NCBI RefSeq assembly: GCF_049243985.1 | Contig: NC_135373.1 | Location: 9,568,501 to 9,632,500 of the forward strand | Source of the DNA: Paroedura picta | Taxonomy: Eukaryota; Chordata; Lepidosauria; Squamata; Gekkonidae | Direction of reading: 5' to 3' | Length of the DNA stretch: 64,000 bases | Shown here: in pieces, positions 7,551 through 21,700 of the stretch | Numbering within the stretch: position 1 is the stretch's first letter | Layout: the number at the start of each line of letters is the position of its first letter | The notes under the pieces: model-generated | Told to the model about the DNA's origin: nothing | Seen by the model: the letters and a program-made list of their open reading frames with translations, nothing else | Databases searched by the model: none | Made by a program: the position numbers and the translations under genes

Positions 7551-10500
7551 GTAAGTAGCGTCCATTTCAGAGCTGCACTTAAAGAGTCGCGCCTCGGGTC
7601 AAGCAGAGTAGATGGTTCGTGGTTTGTAAAGTTCATGGCATTTAGTCACCAAGGTTCCCTGACCTTTTTGAGCCAGCACTTCTGGAATTTGGACACAAGA
7701 CGCAAAATGGCCACCAGAGAGGGTGGAGCCAGCTTCAAAATGGCCGCCGTGGTTTACCTTCAGTCATATAGTAACTGTTTGGCAACAATTTTTTTTCAAT
7801 TGCAAAGCCAATGAAACCTGTAATAGCCAATGAGGAGTCTTGTTGGGCAAAAGCGCCACCCATTTTTTTAAAATACTTGACGGGAAGGTGTCAGTGGGTG
7901 CCACTTTGTGGAACTCTGACCTTGAAAGATGAGGAGGGCAGCATCCAAAGGTAGATCTCAAGATTTGGCCAGAAATTCAAAAATTGTGATTCCTTTCAGT
8001 GTTTTTCGGGGAAGTGCTCTAAAGCAGGGATAGTCAACCTGTGGTCCTCCAGATGTCCTGCTGGCAGGGGCTCATGGGAATTGTAGTCCATGGACATCTG
8101 GGGGATCACAAGTTGACTACCCCTGTTCTAAAGCTTCAAGGTGGGGAGACTGTAGCAATGTGATGCTTCGTTGAGAGTTTTTGCTAAGTAACACCTCAAC
8201 CCTCAGCTTATAGAATCAGTAGGTACTCTGACAGGCCCTGCCCCTTTCCCCCCAGCCCCCCCCCCCCAGCCTCTAGGGCAGGGGCAGTCAAACTGCGGCC
8301 CTCCAGATGTCCATGGACTACAATTCCCAGAAGCCCCTGCCAGCATTCGCTGGCAGGGGCTTCTGGGAATTGTAGCCCATGGACATCTGGAGGGCCGCAG
8401 TTTGACTACCCCTGCTCTAGGGTAACCGCTTAAACAGAGAGGCTGTAGGAGAGCTCTTCACCACCTGTCTCATTTTCCCAGGTGTGTCTGAAATGGAAAA
8501 GCTGAAAGACATTTTTGGCAGGATCCTCTTTTACCTGGAAGAGAAAGGCATGGCCAAGGGTAGGTCATCGATTGTTCTCAGAACTTCTTCCTAGCAGGGG
8601 CCCAAGGCAGCTAAAAAGTAATATTTGACACCCTTGCATGCTTACCTGGATGCATGTCCTTGTGGATTCCAGGGGACAGACTCCGAGGTGGGTGTGCACA
8701 GGATCTTCGTCTCTGTTGGGTCTATGCATTCCTGGTAGGGAAAAGAAAGAAAACTTGATCACCTAAAGCATTCCCAACCAGGGGCCCGTGGGAGTTCTCA
8801 AGTGGCATGGTATTGGGGGGGGAGGGTCCTGGCTGTCTTCCCAGCCCCTCCTCTTCTTTCCGACCTTCATGATACATAGCTGTCATAGTAGTAGAAAAGG
8901 CAGTGGGAGGGAGCAAAAGGAGGGCCAAGGGTGTGGCCAGTGAAGTCACTTTTGGAGGGGCGTGGCGGGGGTGTGTGGCCATCTGATATCACTTCCGGGG
9001 CTCCTTGAAGTCTGAAAAATTATTTCAGGGTCTGGTCAAAAGGTTTTAAAAGGCTGACCTAAACAGCGCAAGCGGAAGAGGAAAGTCCAGATTGTTAAAA
9101 TACTAACTTACATCATATCCACAGTTGCCAACCTCCAGGCAGCACCTGGGTATCTGCCAACCACCATTTATCTCCACGTGACCGAGATCACTTTCCCCAG
9201 AGAAAACGGACATTTGGGAAGGTGGATTCTATGGCATTATACTTTGCTGAGATCTTCCCTCCCCAAACCCGTTCCCCCAACCTAGAGCTGGCGACCCTAA
9301 CCACTACTCAGCTCAGATGTCCCCCTTAGTCTCTTCTACTAGAGCCAGGTCCCTTTGCTTGCAGGAAGGGTTTCCAAACACCTTATCGTAGAATATAACT
9401 CCCTGAATCCCACAAAAACATCTCCCTGCTATGGTGCATCAGTGCCTTGCGCCCATTTTCCATCTACGTTGGTTCTACTGCATCCCTTCTTGGACTGAAC
9501 CTTTTACAAATATATATTTCTGCAACTGAGTCTCAGTGAGAAAAGTGGAATACAAATGTAGGCCATTAAATATTTATTTACTTGATGTTCCGATTTATAG
9601 GCCGCTCCTCTCCAAGCGGTCTCAGGGTTGCTCGCAATGGGTTAAAAATAAACTAGAAATTAAAATTTTTTAAATACATCGAAAACCTATCGGTAATCAT
9701 TACTCCAGTTTATCCCCATGTGCCAGGAAATGAAAGACATTTACAGCTGTTAACCAAGCACAGAATGAAGAAGAAGAAGAAGAAGAGTTGGTTCTTATAT
9801 GCCGCTTTTCCCTACCCAAAGGAGGCTCAAAGCGGCTTACAGTCGCCTTCCCATTCCTCTCCCCACAACAGACACCCTATGGGGTGGGTGAGGCTGAGAG
9901 AGCCCTGATATCACTGCCCAGTCAGAACAGTTTTATCAGTGCCATGGCGAGCCCAAGGTCACCCAGCTGGCTGCATGTGGGGGAGCGCAGAATCGAACCC
10001 GGCATGCCAGATTAGAAGTCCGCACTCCTAACCACTACACCAAACTGGCTCTCAGTTGGAGGGGGGGCGGCTCCGGGAAGGGAAGACCAGGCTGAATTGA
10101 GAGGGGAGGAGCAGTGGGGGCAGAGGAAGAGAAAAGCAATGGGGCAGGAATCAGATGTGAGTGGCCTTAAAGGTTGGCTCACCAGTGTGCGCAGCTCCTG
10201 GGCTCACCCATGAGGTCCGCACTCTTTTTCCTTGCGTGCGGAATTCAAGTTGCTCTACTGAAAGAACTCAGCCCAGGGCACCCACCTGTGTCTCTCCCCG
10301 CAGTGCCATATCCTCAAGCCATACCGGAGGCTGCGGCAAAGGTTCAAAAGGAAGTGGAGGGGCTCCAAGCAGGTAACGCTGGGAGGCTGGGGGGGTGGGG
10401 GGAGAGAATGGCTCCCATGGGTGGACCATTCCGAAACCTTTCCCACTTTTGGTTTCTCATGGGTTCTTTTAGGCATCCCAGGTGGAATTATGGCTCATTT

Positions 10501-13500
10501 CCAGACAAAAGGGATCAGTTCCTGCGGGGCAAAGGGCTGCTTTGGAGGGTGGACTCCATAGCATTCTGCTCCACTGCATTCCCTCCTCACCCCAAATCCT
10601 ACCGACTCCAGCCCCGGAGTCACCTAGAATGGTTTCCAGTAAGCAGGCCCAGTTACTGGTGTCCCCTGGGGGCTGTGGTTAGGCGTCACCATGCTGTAAC
10701 CTGGATGGCCCAGGATGACCCAATCCCATCAGATCCCGGAAGCAAAGAAGGGTCGGCCCTGGTTAGCGCTCAGGTGGGGGACCACCAAGAAGGCCCCGGA
10801 TGCTAAGTAGGGTCAAAAACCTCTCTGACCGTCTCTGACAAGCCGTAGCTGGGCCTGGCTTCATCAGGGGAAGGGGCTTTCCATCCTAAGGGTTGCATGG
10901 CTTGACAGGTGCTTTGGAACTAGATCCTTCCTGAAGTCCCTGCCTCCCTTAGACTCTGCCCTCTGCAAGCTGTGCCCCCAAATCTCCAGGATTTTCCAGA
11001 GCTGGAGCTGGCAGCCTTATTAGGGGGTGACAAAAGGCACTTCAGTGGCTCAAAGGGCTTTTACCAGCTTGAGCTGACATGCCAGCTGACCCTCTTCTAC
11101 AGCCTCCCTGCTGTTTTCTACACTCCAGTTAAAGGAAGGTCAGACTGCCGTAACACACTCTGTGTGGGGCTTCCCTGGGCAACCCGTTGGAAAATTCCGC
11201 TAGTAACAGCAGTGAAGAGCGTCACCCTATTTTATAGGCCTGACAAAAGGAAATGAAAAGTCCTGGGTTTGGAACTATCAAGCCAAAAATGGCCAAAATT
11301 TAGAATGAACTTCTTGCCTAGATCAACTTGCCCATCTTTAAACCGCACCGCGGGTGCGGTAGAAATAAAAGACTAAGGGCCCTTAGGGTGGGCCCTGTCC
11401 GGGATGAGGAAGGGTGCCCATTGGCCCCTTCTGCTGGATGTGCCTCCCGATTGGGCCTTCTGCTTGTCAGTCCGGCCCAAAAGCGCCAATCGCACGGCTG
11501 CTGATTGGCTCCTTGCCCCAGCACGGACCAGTTGGGAGGCGTAAAGCTCCTCCCAACCCACCCAACCCTCCACGTGGCCAAACCTTCACCCTGGGAACGG
11601 CTTCAGCCTGTGTGTTTGGGGGGGTAGTTCAGGGGGGGAGTCCTTCCCAGCCGCCCGGGCAGCGCTGCCAGGGCAGTTGGGAACGGCTAGCACCCGCTGT
11701 ATTCATTTTACAGCGGGCTTAATAACTAGTATGGTTATAATGTACTCCCATATGTTTTATGTAAACCACCCTGGGCAATATAGAAATATAATAAATAAAT
11801 ATTAAATAAATGAGATGCTGTTAAATTGGCCCTCAGTTATATCCTCCCTATTATATTTTTTTATCTGCCCCTCCCTCCAGAGCAGCCTACCTCGTTCTCC
11901 CCATTTTACACCCAACAGCTACCCTGTAGGACAGGCCAAAAGGAAGTGGCTGTCCCAGTATCACCCACTGAGCCTCAGGGTCCCGTGGGGATTCGAACCC
12001 AAGTCTGACCTGCTAACCCAGGGGTAGTCAAACTGCGGCCCTCCAGATGTCCATGGACTACAATTCCCAGAAGCCCCTGCCAGCATTCGCTGGCAGGGGC
12101 TTCTGGGAATTGTAGTCCATGGACATCTGGAGGGCCGCAGTTTGACTACCCCTGTACCATTGCACCACACTAACTGCCCCATCTCCGCCCATGCACAGCC
12201 TGGCGGATGTAGGCAAGGGAGAGGACCTCTTCAGCTCTGGAACTCCCTCCCCTGTGAGGCCTGCCTGGCGCCGTCATGACCGGAATGCAGAGGGCAATTT
12301 TATAAAAATCCTGCTTTTGTTCTCCATTGACTTTTCTAAACTGTTGGGAGTCTTTTTCGGGCAGTTCTCGTGTACCGTTTTGAAACAGTCTGTTTTGCCC
12401 CATCATTAAACAACTTTATTCTTATGCAACTCGAACAAAATGTCAATTGGGGAGATCGTTTCAGAGGGCACCCGCACTGATCTTCACTAATGCACCAAAT
12501 CCTGTTTCCTCTACAGCTCCAGCCTGCATCCCGCCATGCGGTGAGTCCAAAACCACAGTGCTTCCCTCTCCTCCTTCCCCATTCTGAGAGAGTCCCCCTT
12601 CACCCCGCTGTGCCTGCCTTCCGTCCCCCCCTCTTAGCCACCGTTGTTCCCCCTTGCAGGGTTCCAGAAGGAGGCCCGTTCCTACAGATGCGATTCTTGC
12701 CACGTCACGGATTGCCCGCTGCCCATCGACTGCCCAAGTATGCCCCCTGCTTACCCCCACTCCTAGATTTGTTGTCTGTGTATTTGCCACACATTCCATT
12801 TCCTTGTGAGACTCATGTTTGCCCTTCTCAGGAACCTCCGTTTTGCTCCATCCTAGGGTTGCAAGGGATGTTGGGATATTCCAGGAGATTTGTGTAAGGT
12901 GTCATGGGAAGGCCGGATTTGGGGATGCATGGGGGCTCCGTGGAGATATGACGCTGCCCAACCCTTCTCCCAAATCTGCCCTTTACTCAAAGGGAGGTGA
13001 ATTCTGTCGTTTGGAGATCAGCTGTAATTCTGGGAGAACCTGAGGTTGCACCTGGAGGTTGGCATCCCAAGCTCCCTTTGGGTCAAAGGAGGAAGGAATG
13101 AAAAACTGGAGAGCCATGACCAGAGTGGCTTCCGGAGATTAATGATTAATGATTAATTCCCAGAATTTATTTATTTCATTCATTTATACCTCGCCTTTCT
13201 CCACTAATGCAGACCCACTGTGGCTGGCTATTTAAAACTGAATGTTTATTAAAGTTTTTGTACACATTGAAGAGGAGAAAAATAGGGGGGGGGGACAAGT
13301 ACAGACATCTTACATCTCTTTCATTAGAAGAAGAGTTAGTTTTTATACCCTGCTTTTCACTGCCTGAAGGAGTGTCAAAGTGGCTGATACTCTGACAGAA
13401 ATGCTTGGTCAGAACAGCACTATCAGGACTGTAACTGGCCAAAGGTCACACAGCTGGCTGTATGTGGAATAGGAGCAGGGAATCAAACCCAGCTTGCCAG

Positions 13501-16500
13501 GTTAGAAGCCGAGGCTCTTAACCACAATACAATGCTGGCTCTTATATACTTTTTTATATTTCTCCAGCCCATAAACCATAAACTATACATTATATCTGAT
13601 TATGCAGTACATATGTTTCTTCATATTAAGATGGGTAAAATATTCTACATTTACTTTCTATAATCTCCAAAATCACAAGTCACCCATTAATTTTTTCCTC
13701 TTTCCTACAAGAAGTTAATAAAAGGTTTCCAAAATGCCATAAAGTTATTGAAGTGAAAGACTTTTCTCTGACCAATGCTATACGTTTGGCCATTTCTCAA
13801 TTTTTGTCCTCTCCACTTAATGCTCACAGCAACCCTGTGAGGTAGGGCAGGCCAAGATTATGCAGCTAGTCCAAGGCCACCCACCCAGAATCTATGGCGG
13901 GGTGGGGATTCAAACTTGAGGGCCTTTTCGCACGGGGATCTTTGTTGCAAATTGTTTGCGGAATGAAAAATCGCCATTTAAAATAGTGGAATTCGTCGTT
14001 ATGCATACCTGCCTTTGTAGTGGAATCAGTTGCGTTTTTTAGCGTTTCCCACAGGCTTCCGGTCTCGGCAGAAATCGCTAGAAAGGAAGCGCTATTGCCA
14101 AGCTCGTCCCGCCCCTGGCCGTCAAGCAGCCAATGGGCAGCCGTTAGCATGCTCCCAAACAGCCCCTTTCCCTTTAAGAAAGGTTTAAAAAAAAAAAAAA
14201 ACGACCCATAGCAACGAATCTAGGTAGATTCGTTGCTACGGAGAGACCCATCCAGCTGCCTAATGTGAGCTGTCGTTTGATTGTATGATCGTTTGCACGC
14301 TGCCTCGAGTGATAAAAAAAAATCCCCCCCCCCCTTCTCACGGGCCCGATTTTCGGCTGAATTTATGTGTAAAAAATAAAGGGACTTTATTTCAGCAAAC
14401 GGGCTTTTAAGTGGTTTGTGCTTAGTGACTAAAGGTGAAGGACTGAAGCCAGGGAAGCCTCTAAACAGAAAGAGGCTCGCCGGTGCGTTTATCCCCGCTC
14501 GCTCGGAGAAAAAAAAATGGCGATCGCTTCGCCGGAAGTTTGGAGGAGAGAGCCAGGGGAAGGGACTTTGAAGAACCAGCAACAATGGTAACGCACAGGT
14601 CTTTAGCGCTACTGTTGCAGATTGGTTGCAGGAGTGTATCGCTATCCGGAGGGTGAATCCACTTTTCTGGATTCCCCTGAAAGCGCCACAACGAAGCGCT
14701 TTTTGCGGGTCGGTTTTAGGATTGTTGCAGATTGTCTACGACGTCGTGGGTTATGGCAAATTAGTAGCGTTTCCAATTAGCAACCATTGTGCTATTTTGA
14801 AGCCGTGCAAAATGGCCCTGAGTCTCCCAGAGGCTAGTCCAACAACAAAAATACATGGGCTCTCAGCATACCCATGGCAGATGGAGTTCTTAGTTCTTGG
14901 AGTGCGGACTTCTAAACTGGCGAACCGGGTTCGATTCTGCACTCCCCCACATGCAGCCAGCTGGGTGACCTTGGGCTCGCCACAGCACTGATAAAGCTGT
15001 TCTGACCGGGCAGTGATATCAGGGCTCTCTCAGCCTCACCTCCCTCACAGGGTGTCTGTTGTGGGGAGAGGAAAGGGAAGGCAACACTAAGCCGCTTTGA
15101 GACTCCTTTGGGAAGAGAAAAATGGCATATAAGAACCAACTCTTCTTCTTCTTCAGTAATCTCAGGGCTCTCTCAGCCTCACGTCCCTCACAGGGTGTCT
15201 GTTGTGGGGAGAGGAAAGGGAAGGTGACTGTAAGCTGCTTTGAGACTCCTTCGGGTAGAGAAAAGTGGCATATAAGAAGTTCTTCTTCTTCTTCTTCTTC
15301 TTCTTCTTCTTCTTCTTCTTCTTCTTCTTCTTCTTCTTCTTCTTCTTCGGTTTGTCTGGACCCCAGTATAACAGAAAGCTGTCTTCTATGGTTGCCAGCA
15401 AGCCAGGAGAAAACAACATCAACCCTATGCCCATTTTCACTCCCGAGTAAAGTAACAACCTGTTGGCAACTATACTTACTTCTCTCCTCTCCCTTTACAT
15501 TGAGAGTGCCCAGCTAGGAGTTGCTTCCCACCCACCTCCGGGTGAGGCCTGGAGAGCTTCTAGAATTCCAGCTGACCTCCAGACTGCAGACATCAATTAA
15601 CCAAACACCACGCTGACTCTTCGGACCCTTCTCTTGCAGAGCAAGGGGGAAACAAACAAATTGAGTGAAGGTGAAGCTTCCAATAAGATTTGTTAGAGAT
15701 GGAAAAAGAAAGAGGGGGGATTTTAATAGTTTCTAAGAATTTGAGAGCAAGCCAGCGACTTCTGTGTCGAATGTGATTTTGCCACTAGTTAATATTACAG
15801 GTTTCTGGGGCTGAGAAATTGAAAACCGATGTTCTGATTTATCTTTCACTTTGTTCTCAGCTCTTATGCTGTTTTTCTTCTTTTCTTAGACTTTGAGTCT
15901 TTATCTCAATGTTGATAAAATGTCAATAAAATACCAGGATCAGGGCCCTTCTAACGGAAAGTTTCCTCTCTCTGTCTCTGTCTCTGTCTCTGTTCGCATT
16001 CCCTCAGTTCGGTATGTTCACAAAGCAGAAGGGGACATCACCATTCTGCGCTGCACCGTGAAGTTTACAATTCCCCCCGAGACCATAATCCGGTGGAAGT
16101 TTGCCAAGGACGTAAGTGACGGTTCCTGAGCCCAGGTTCTCCCCCCAGCACTTGTTTATTTATTTGTATTTATTTTCCTTATAATGATATTGGTTTCCAA
16201 CCCTTCTCTAGAGACTCAGGGCAGGTTGCATCGCAATAAAATGACATCTAAGGCAAAATACAAATAAAATGCAGTCTGGGCCCAGTGTATACGAGGGACT
16301 GTTTAACCCCCTATGCCCCCCACAGAGCTCAGTGCTTTGTGGGTGCAAACAGGTTGGAGGTCCCTGGCCCTGATGAAGTTTGCCTGGCCCCGACCAGGAT
16401 CTGGGCCTTTTCCAGCTCCGGCCCCCACCTGGTGGAATGAGCTCCCAGAACAGATAAGGGCCCTGATGGAACTTCTTCAGTTCCGCAGACCCCGGAGGAT

Positions 16501-18756
16501 GGAGTTCTTCCGCCAGGTGTTTGGTTGAGGACAGGGCAAAGAAGATCTGGCCCTCTTTTTCCTGTGCCCTCGGGCATCCTGCCTGCATTACATCTTCCCA
16601 GACACAGCAACTTTACAGCTGGTAGGGGAGGGGGTAGTTGGGGAGGGTCGGAGGATTTTTAAAACATCTATGTTGATTCTTATGGATGTGTTACGTTGTA
16701 AGCCTATCTGGTCTATCTGGTCTAGGAGCAGTGGTGTAGAAATTAAATAAATACATACATACATATAAAATGACTAAAGATGGACAGAAGCTGGATGGGA
16801 TGCATCCAAACCTTAGCCCAGGGGTGGTCAAACTGTGGCCCTCCAGATGTCCATGGACTACAATTCCCATGAGTTCCTGCCAGTAAATGCTGGCAGGGGC
16901 TCATGGGAATTGTAGTGCATGGACACCTGGAGGGCGGCAGACAGGCTTTCGGTCTGTGGCTTGTTGTGGGAAAGGGAGATCTGAATTCTGTGACGCATGT
17001 ATCCTATTTGGTGGCAATGGCAAGCTCTTAAAAATTCTGTCCCTTATTTTCCAAATTGAGGGACTGAGAAATTCGTTTCATGTTGAGAGTTTCATGCTCT
17101 CAAGCGGTGGTGGGCGGTCTCGCGCCCCCTGGTGGTTCAAATAAGAAACAAATTAAACTCTTCCATCCATAAAATCAGAGTCCAGTGGCACCTTTAAGAC
17201 CAACAAAGATTTATTCCAGGTGTGAGCTTTCGAGTGCAAGCACTCTTCCTCAGACTAATGAACAACCATCATAACAGAGGGAATATAAAGCAGAAGTTAA
17301 TTCTGTGAAATTAGTAAACCATGTCACAATATTCAAATACATAGGATAATTCTGTGCCAAAACAGCCAATCAGTCCCCTCAAATTCAATTGTAGTTCACA
17401 AAAACATATAGGAGAAATAAAACTGTCTATGTTAGTGATTTACAGCTTTAACTTTACCATTTGTTGCTGGCCCCATCTGTCTCCACCCAAGTGTGAAACA
17501 AAGTGTGAAAGGCTTTTTTTGGCAACTATCTTGTCCTGAGACCCCTGTCTCAGCAGGACAGAAAGACCTGAGGTTCAGTGCAGAAGCTTCCCTCTGGACC
17601 ACAATTGCCTTCTCTTTCCTCTCCCTGCAACAGACATCCTGTGAGGGAGGTGGGCTGAGAGAGCTCTGAGAGATCTGTGTGAGATCAGCCCTATCAGGAC
17701 TGTGACTAGTCCATGGTTGCCCAGCTGGCTACATGCGGAGGAGCGGGGAATCAACCCCGGCTCACTAGATTAGAAACCGCCGCTCTTAACCATGACACCA
17801 CGCTGGCTCTAAATGATGCATGTAGTAAGAACAGCGGCAGCGTTCAAAGGTGACGAGGAAGGGACAGGAAGGATCCCACCACAACCCTTTTGCCACAGGG
17901 AACTAACTCACTCCACCACCACCCTGGCTGCTCATTGTTCTGCCACTCCCTTTTGTTCTGGAGAGCCAGTACAGTGGTTAATTTTGAGTACCGTGCCCCA
18001 CAAGTCCAAATTTGTTGTTGGAAAGGACAGTGTCTGATATACAGAGAAGGAGACCCCGAAGGGAGCTGCAGGAAGACAATTAGATAAGGCAGGATGGACA
18101 GGGAGAGACAGCGTGGTGTAGTGGCCAAGAAAAGCAGCTTGTAATCTGGAGAACCAGGTTTGATTCGCCACTCCTTCTTCCACATGCAGCCAGCTGGGTG
18201 ACCTGGAGCCAGCCACAAATCTCACAGAGCTCTCTCAGCCACCTCTATCTCACCGGGTGTCTGCTGTGGGGAGAGGAAACGAAAAGGTGTTTGTAAGCCG
18301 CTTTGAGGCTCCTTTGGATAGTCAAAAGCAGGATATAAAAATCTTCTTCCTTCCTTGCTTATCTCCAAATTGCCTATCTCAGGTTGCTTAGCTCAAGGCA
18401 ATTTCCTCCTCCTCCTCACAAGCTCTTCCCTCCTCTCTCTCTCTCTCTCTCTCTCAGCTAGAAATGTAGTGAGGAACCTACTAGGCTTGCTGTTGGGTGA
18501 AGATGGAGAGACTCTGAGAGAGGACAGAGAGAAAGCAGAAAGGCTCCATACCTATTTTGCCTCTGTGTTTTCCAGGAAGAATATAGACACATCAGGGAAT
18601 GGTAGTAGGCAAGGTATGGTGTCCAGGTGGAAGGCTGACCTGGACAGAGAGGTTGCCAAGAGGCACCTGGCTGCACTGGATTAATTCAGATACTTAAAAA
18701 AATAAAATAGCTTTATTTAGAAGAGAAACAACTTTGGGGAGAGAGGGAGAGAGTGA

Positions 18757-18798
<42 letters not shown>

Positions 18799-21700
18799 AG
18801 ACCTAAATGTCTAACTGTTCTGTTCATTCAGTCTGTTCTGTTCTGTTCTGGAGGCAAGCAGGGAGGAAGTGGGCTCGAAGGAGCAGGAAGTCTCCAAAGT
18901 AGCCAATCAGGACTCAGAAGGAGACTATTTGAAAAACATCAGGGAGTCTCTAATCTGAATATGCCCCCTACCTATCTTCTCCGGTGCCCCCTGTAGGATA
19001 TTCTTCATATCCTTTTGAATCATGTGCACGGCAGATTTTGCAGACTCCAATGCTACGAATCCCAAGTAGCCGGTGAGGGTTCACCTCCTTCTCCTCCATC
19101 CACTGGTCCAGAGCCAGAGTTCAAGGAGGTGTGCTTGGAGGCTCACGGAACAGCTCCCTCTGACCCGCTGACCTCTTCCGGCTTCTAGTGTGAAATTACC
19201 GACTGCAACATTCTTCCCTCCCATGTTTGTCCCAAAGAGGGAGGCAGAGATGAGGATGTGAGAAGCTGGCGACCAGGAAAACAAAGACAGGGATGCTGAG
19301 GGCTGAGCTGAGCGTTAGGGAGGGCTGCTTCCAGAGGCCTAGCAACTCTCCTTGGGCCCTGACCCACAAGCTGGGAAAGACTGAGAGAACCCGAGTCCCA
19401 ATCCCTGCTCAGTCATGAAGTCTATCTCTGCGGAGCTTGCCCCATGGGTTGGTTGTCAGAAGAGCAGAATGGGGAGGGAATGAACCTTCCACGCTGCTCC
19501 GAGCCCCTTGCGGGAATAAAAACAGTGAGGTTGCTTTGGAGAAAGGGCTCCTCCCCGTTTCTGTGACACCACCTCTCTTTCCGCCCTTTCCCTCGCAGAT
19601 CATAAGCCAGGACCTGGCATACTTCGAGGTCCTTTACACCGGAATGGATTTGACCTTCCTGATACGACCCACGACGGGAGCCCACGGGGGAACCTACGCC
19701 TGTGAGATCGCGGAGGAAGACGACGTGCTGGTCAGAAAGTTCTTCTATCTCAACGGTGAGACCCTGAGGCCTTTTCGGAGGACGGGGAAAGAACCTGCCT
19801 GCAGAGGGGGCCTTTACGCCGGCCACCCCCAGGCCCTCCCTGCCATCCTTCTCCCAATCATAGATCTCAGCAAACTTAGCGTGACCATTGGGTTCCCGAG
19901 CAGGCCTTTTAAACAGCCGGGGCAGGGAACTGGTATCCCAGCCATGAAGACCACACTCTGGGGGTTGCCAGCCTCCAGGTGGGACCTGGTGAGCTCCCCG
20001 AATTACAGGCAATCTCCAAACAACCAAGCTTTGTTCGACTGCCAAAATCTCCAGGAGTTTATTGAATGATTGATTTGATTTACAGCCCACTGCTCTCAAA
20101 GCTGGCTCGTGGCGGGTCGCCACAGATAATCCAACAATAAAACCCAATAAAATACCCATCAAAACCCCAACTGAAACATTATAAGCCCAACAGATGGTGA
20201 AAACTTCATATGGAGGACGGCGTAGGGGGAGACCGAGCTGCACCAGGATGTTCGGTGCCATTATTGAGGGGGATCCATGGCACCTCCCCTAGCACTGGCC
20301 CCGACTATATACCTGGTGGAAGAACACCGTATTGCAGGCCCTACAGCAGCGGTCCCCAACCTTCTTGTAGTCGGGGACCGCTTCCAAGGGTGGGAGAGAG
20401 CCGGCGGCCCGGCCACAGCAGCTGCACGTAAACGCACATGCGCAGTTGCCGCGCATGCACGTTTTCACCACTAGGTGGAGCTAACGTGCATGCACAGAAC
20501 AGCCGCATGTGCGTGTTTTCGCCAGCAGGGGATGCAAACACGCATGCGCGGCGGCTCCGTGCGTGCGCGTTTGCGTCGCTGGCGTGCCAGCGGCCGCGCC
20601 TGCCTCTTCCCCCCCTCTCGCTGCGGGGGGGGGGGAGGCAGGCGCGGCTGCTGGCGGCCCGGTACCATGGCCTTAACGGCCCCTGCCCTACAGAAAGCAG
20701 AAAGCTCTCCGAGGGCCTGCAGCTCTTCCAGGAGCTTATTCCACTAGGTAGGGGCCAGGATCGAAAAGGCCCTGGCCCTGGTCGTGGCCCGGCGAGCATC
20801 CCTGGGGCCAGGTATAACCTGGAGGTTGTTACCAGCGGAGCGCAAAGCCCTGCCAGGGACATAGGGTGAGAGACGATCCCTTAGATTGGTGGTCCCCAGA
20901 CCGCGAAGGGCCTTAAAGGTCAACATCAAGTCCTTGAATCTGAACTGGGCCACAACCAGCTGCCTCAGCACAGGCTGCATACGGGTCCTCCATGTCCCAA
21001 CCCAGAGTTGGAACTCCTATGAAACTGAATGGCAAAGCAATTCTTGCATGTGGAGGGAGGGAGGATGGCTTGACCCGCTCAGAGGATCCTATGGGATGGG
21101 GCTTTGCAGAGGGGGGATCTGTCTGGAAACTTGGGCAGTGGAGCCTGGGGGGGGGGGCAGGGGAAGGATTGCAGTGGGGCATCAAGCCACAGAATCTACC
21201 TTCCACCTTTTCACCAGGGGGACTGGTCTCTGCTGTACTTCCCGGAGATTTCCTGCCACCAGCTGACCCCTGCCTCCTTCCCTTCCTGCTGCAGTGACAG
21301 TGAAGCGGCTGGGCAAGGAAAAGGAGCTGCAGGCCATGTTCCACGACATCTTGAACCCCCCACCAGGGGTGGCGTCGGTTGAGGTGGTGGAACCCATCTC
21401 CTCCCTGCAGGACTTACTACAGGATCCCGATTCCCTGCGCAAGACCGGCGTCCTTCTCCTTTTACTGGGGCTGTTCCTGAGCTCCATGCTGGTGACCCTC
21501 CTGCTCATGTGAGTGTCTAGAGGGCACCCCCAGAGAGTGAGGGAGGGAAGGTGCTGGGCACCCTCTCTGCCCATGGGCCCCTGCTGAGCATCTCCTCCCT
21601 GAGGAACACGTACTGAATTTTTAAAGCCCCAAACAACATTCAGTTTCTTTGGGCTGTCATTGGTTCATTTATATCAAGGGTGGCCAAACTGTGGCTCTGC

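Noticed and set aside
9768-10052. A tRNA gene in the SINE head
   Set aside because: A and B boxes are recognisable, but no full cloverleaf follows and the body and tail are those of a repeated SINE.
15279-15349. Poly-Ser / poly-Lys / poly-Phe proteins
   Set aside because: They are translations of a (TTC)n SINE tail; the same holds for 49418-49520 and 63307-63430.
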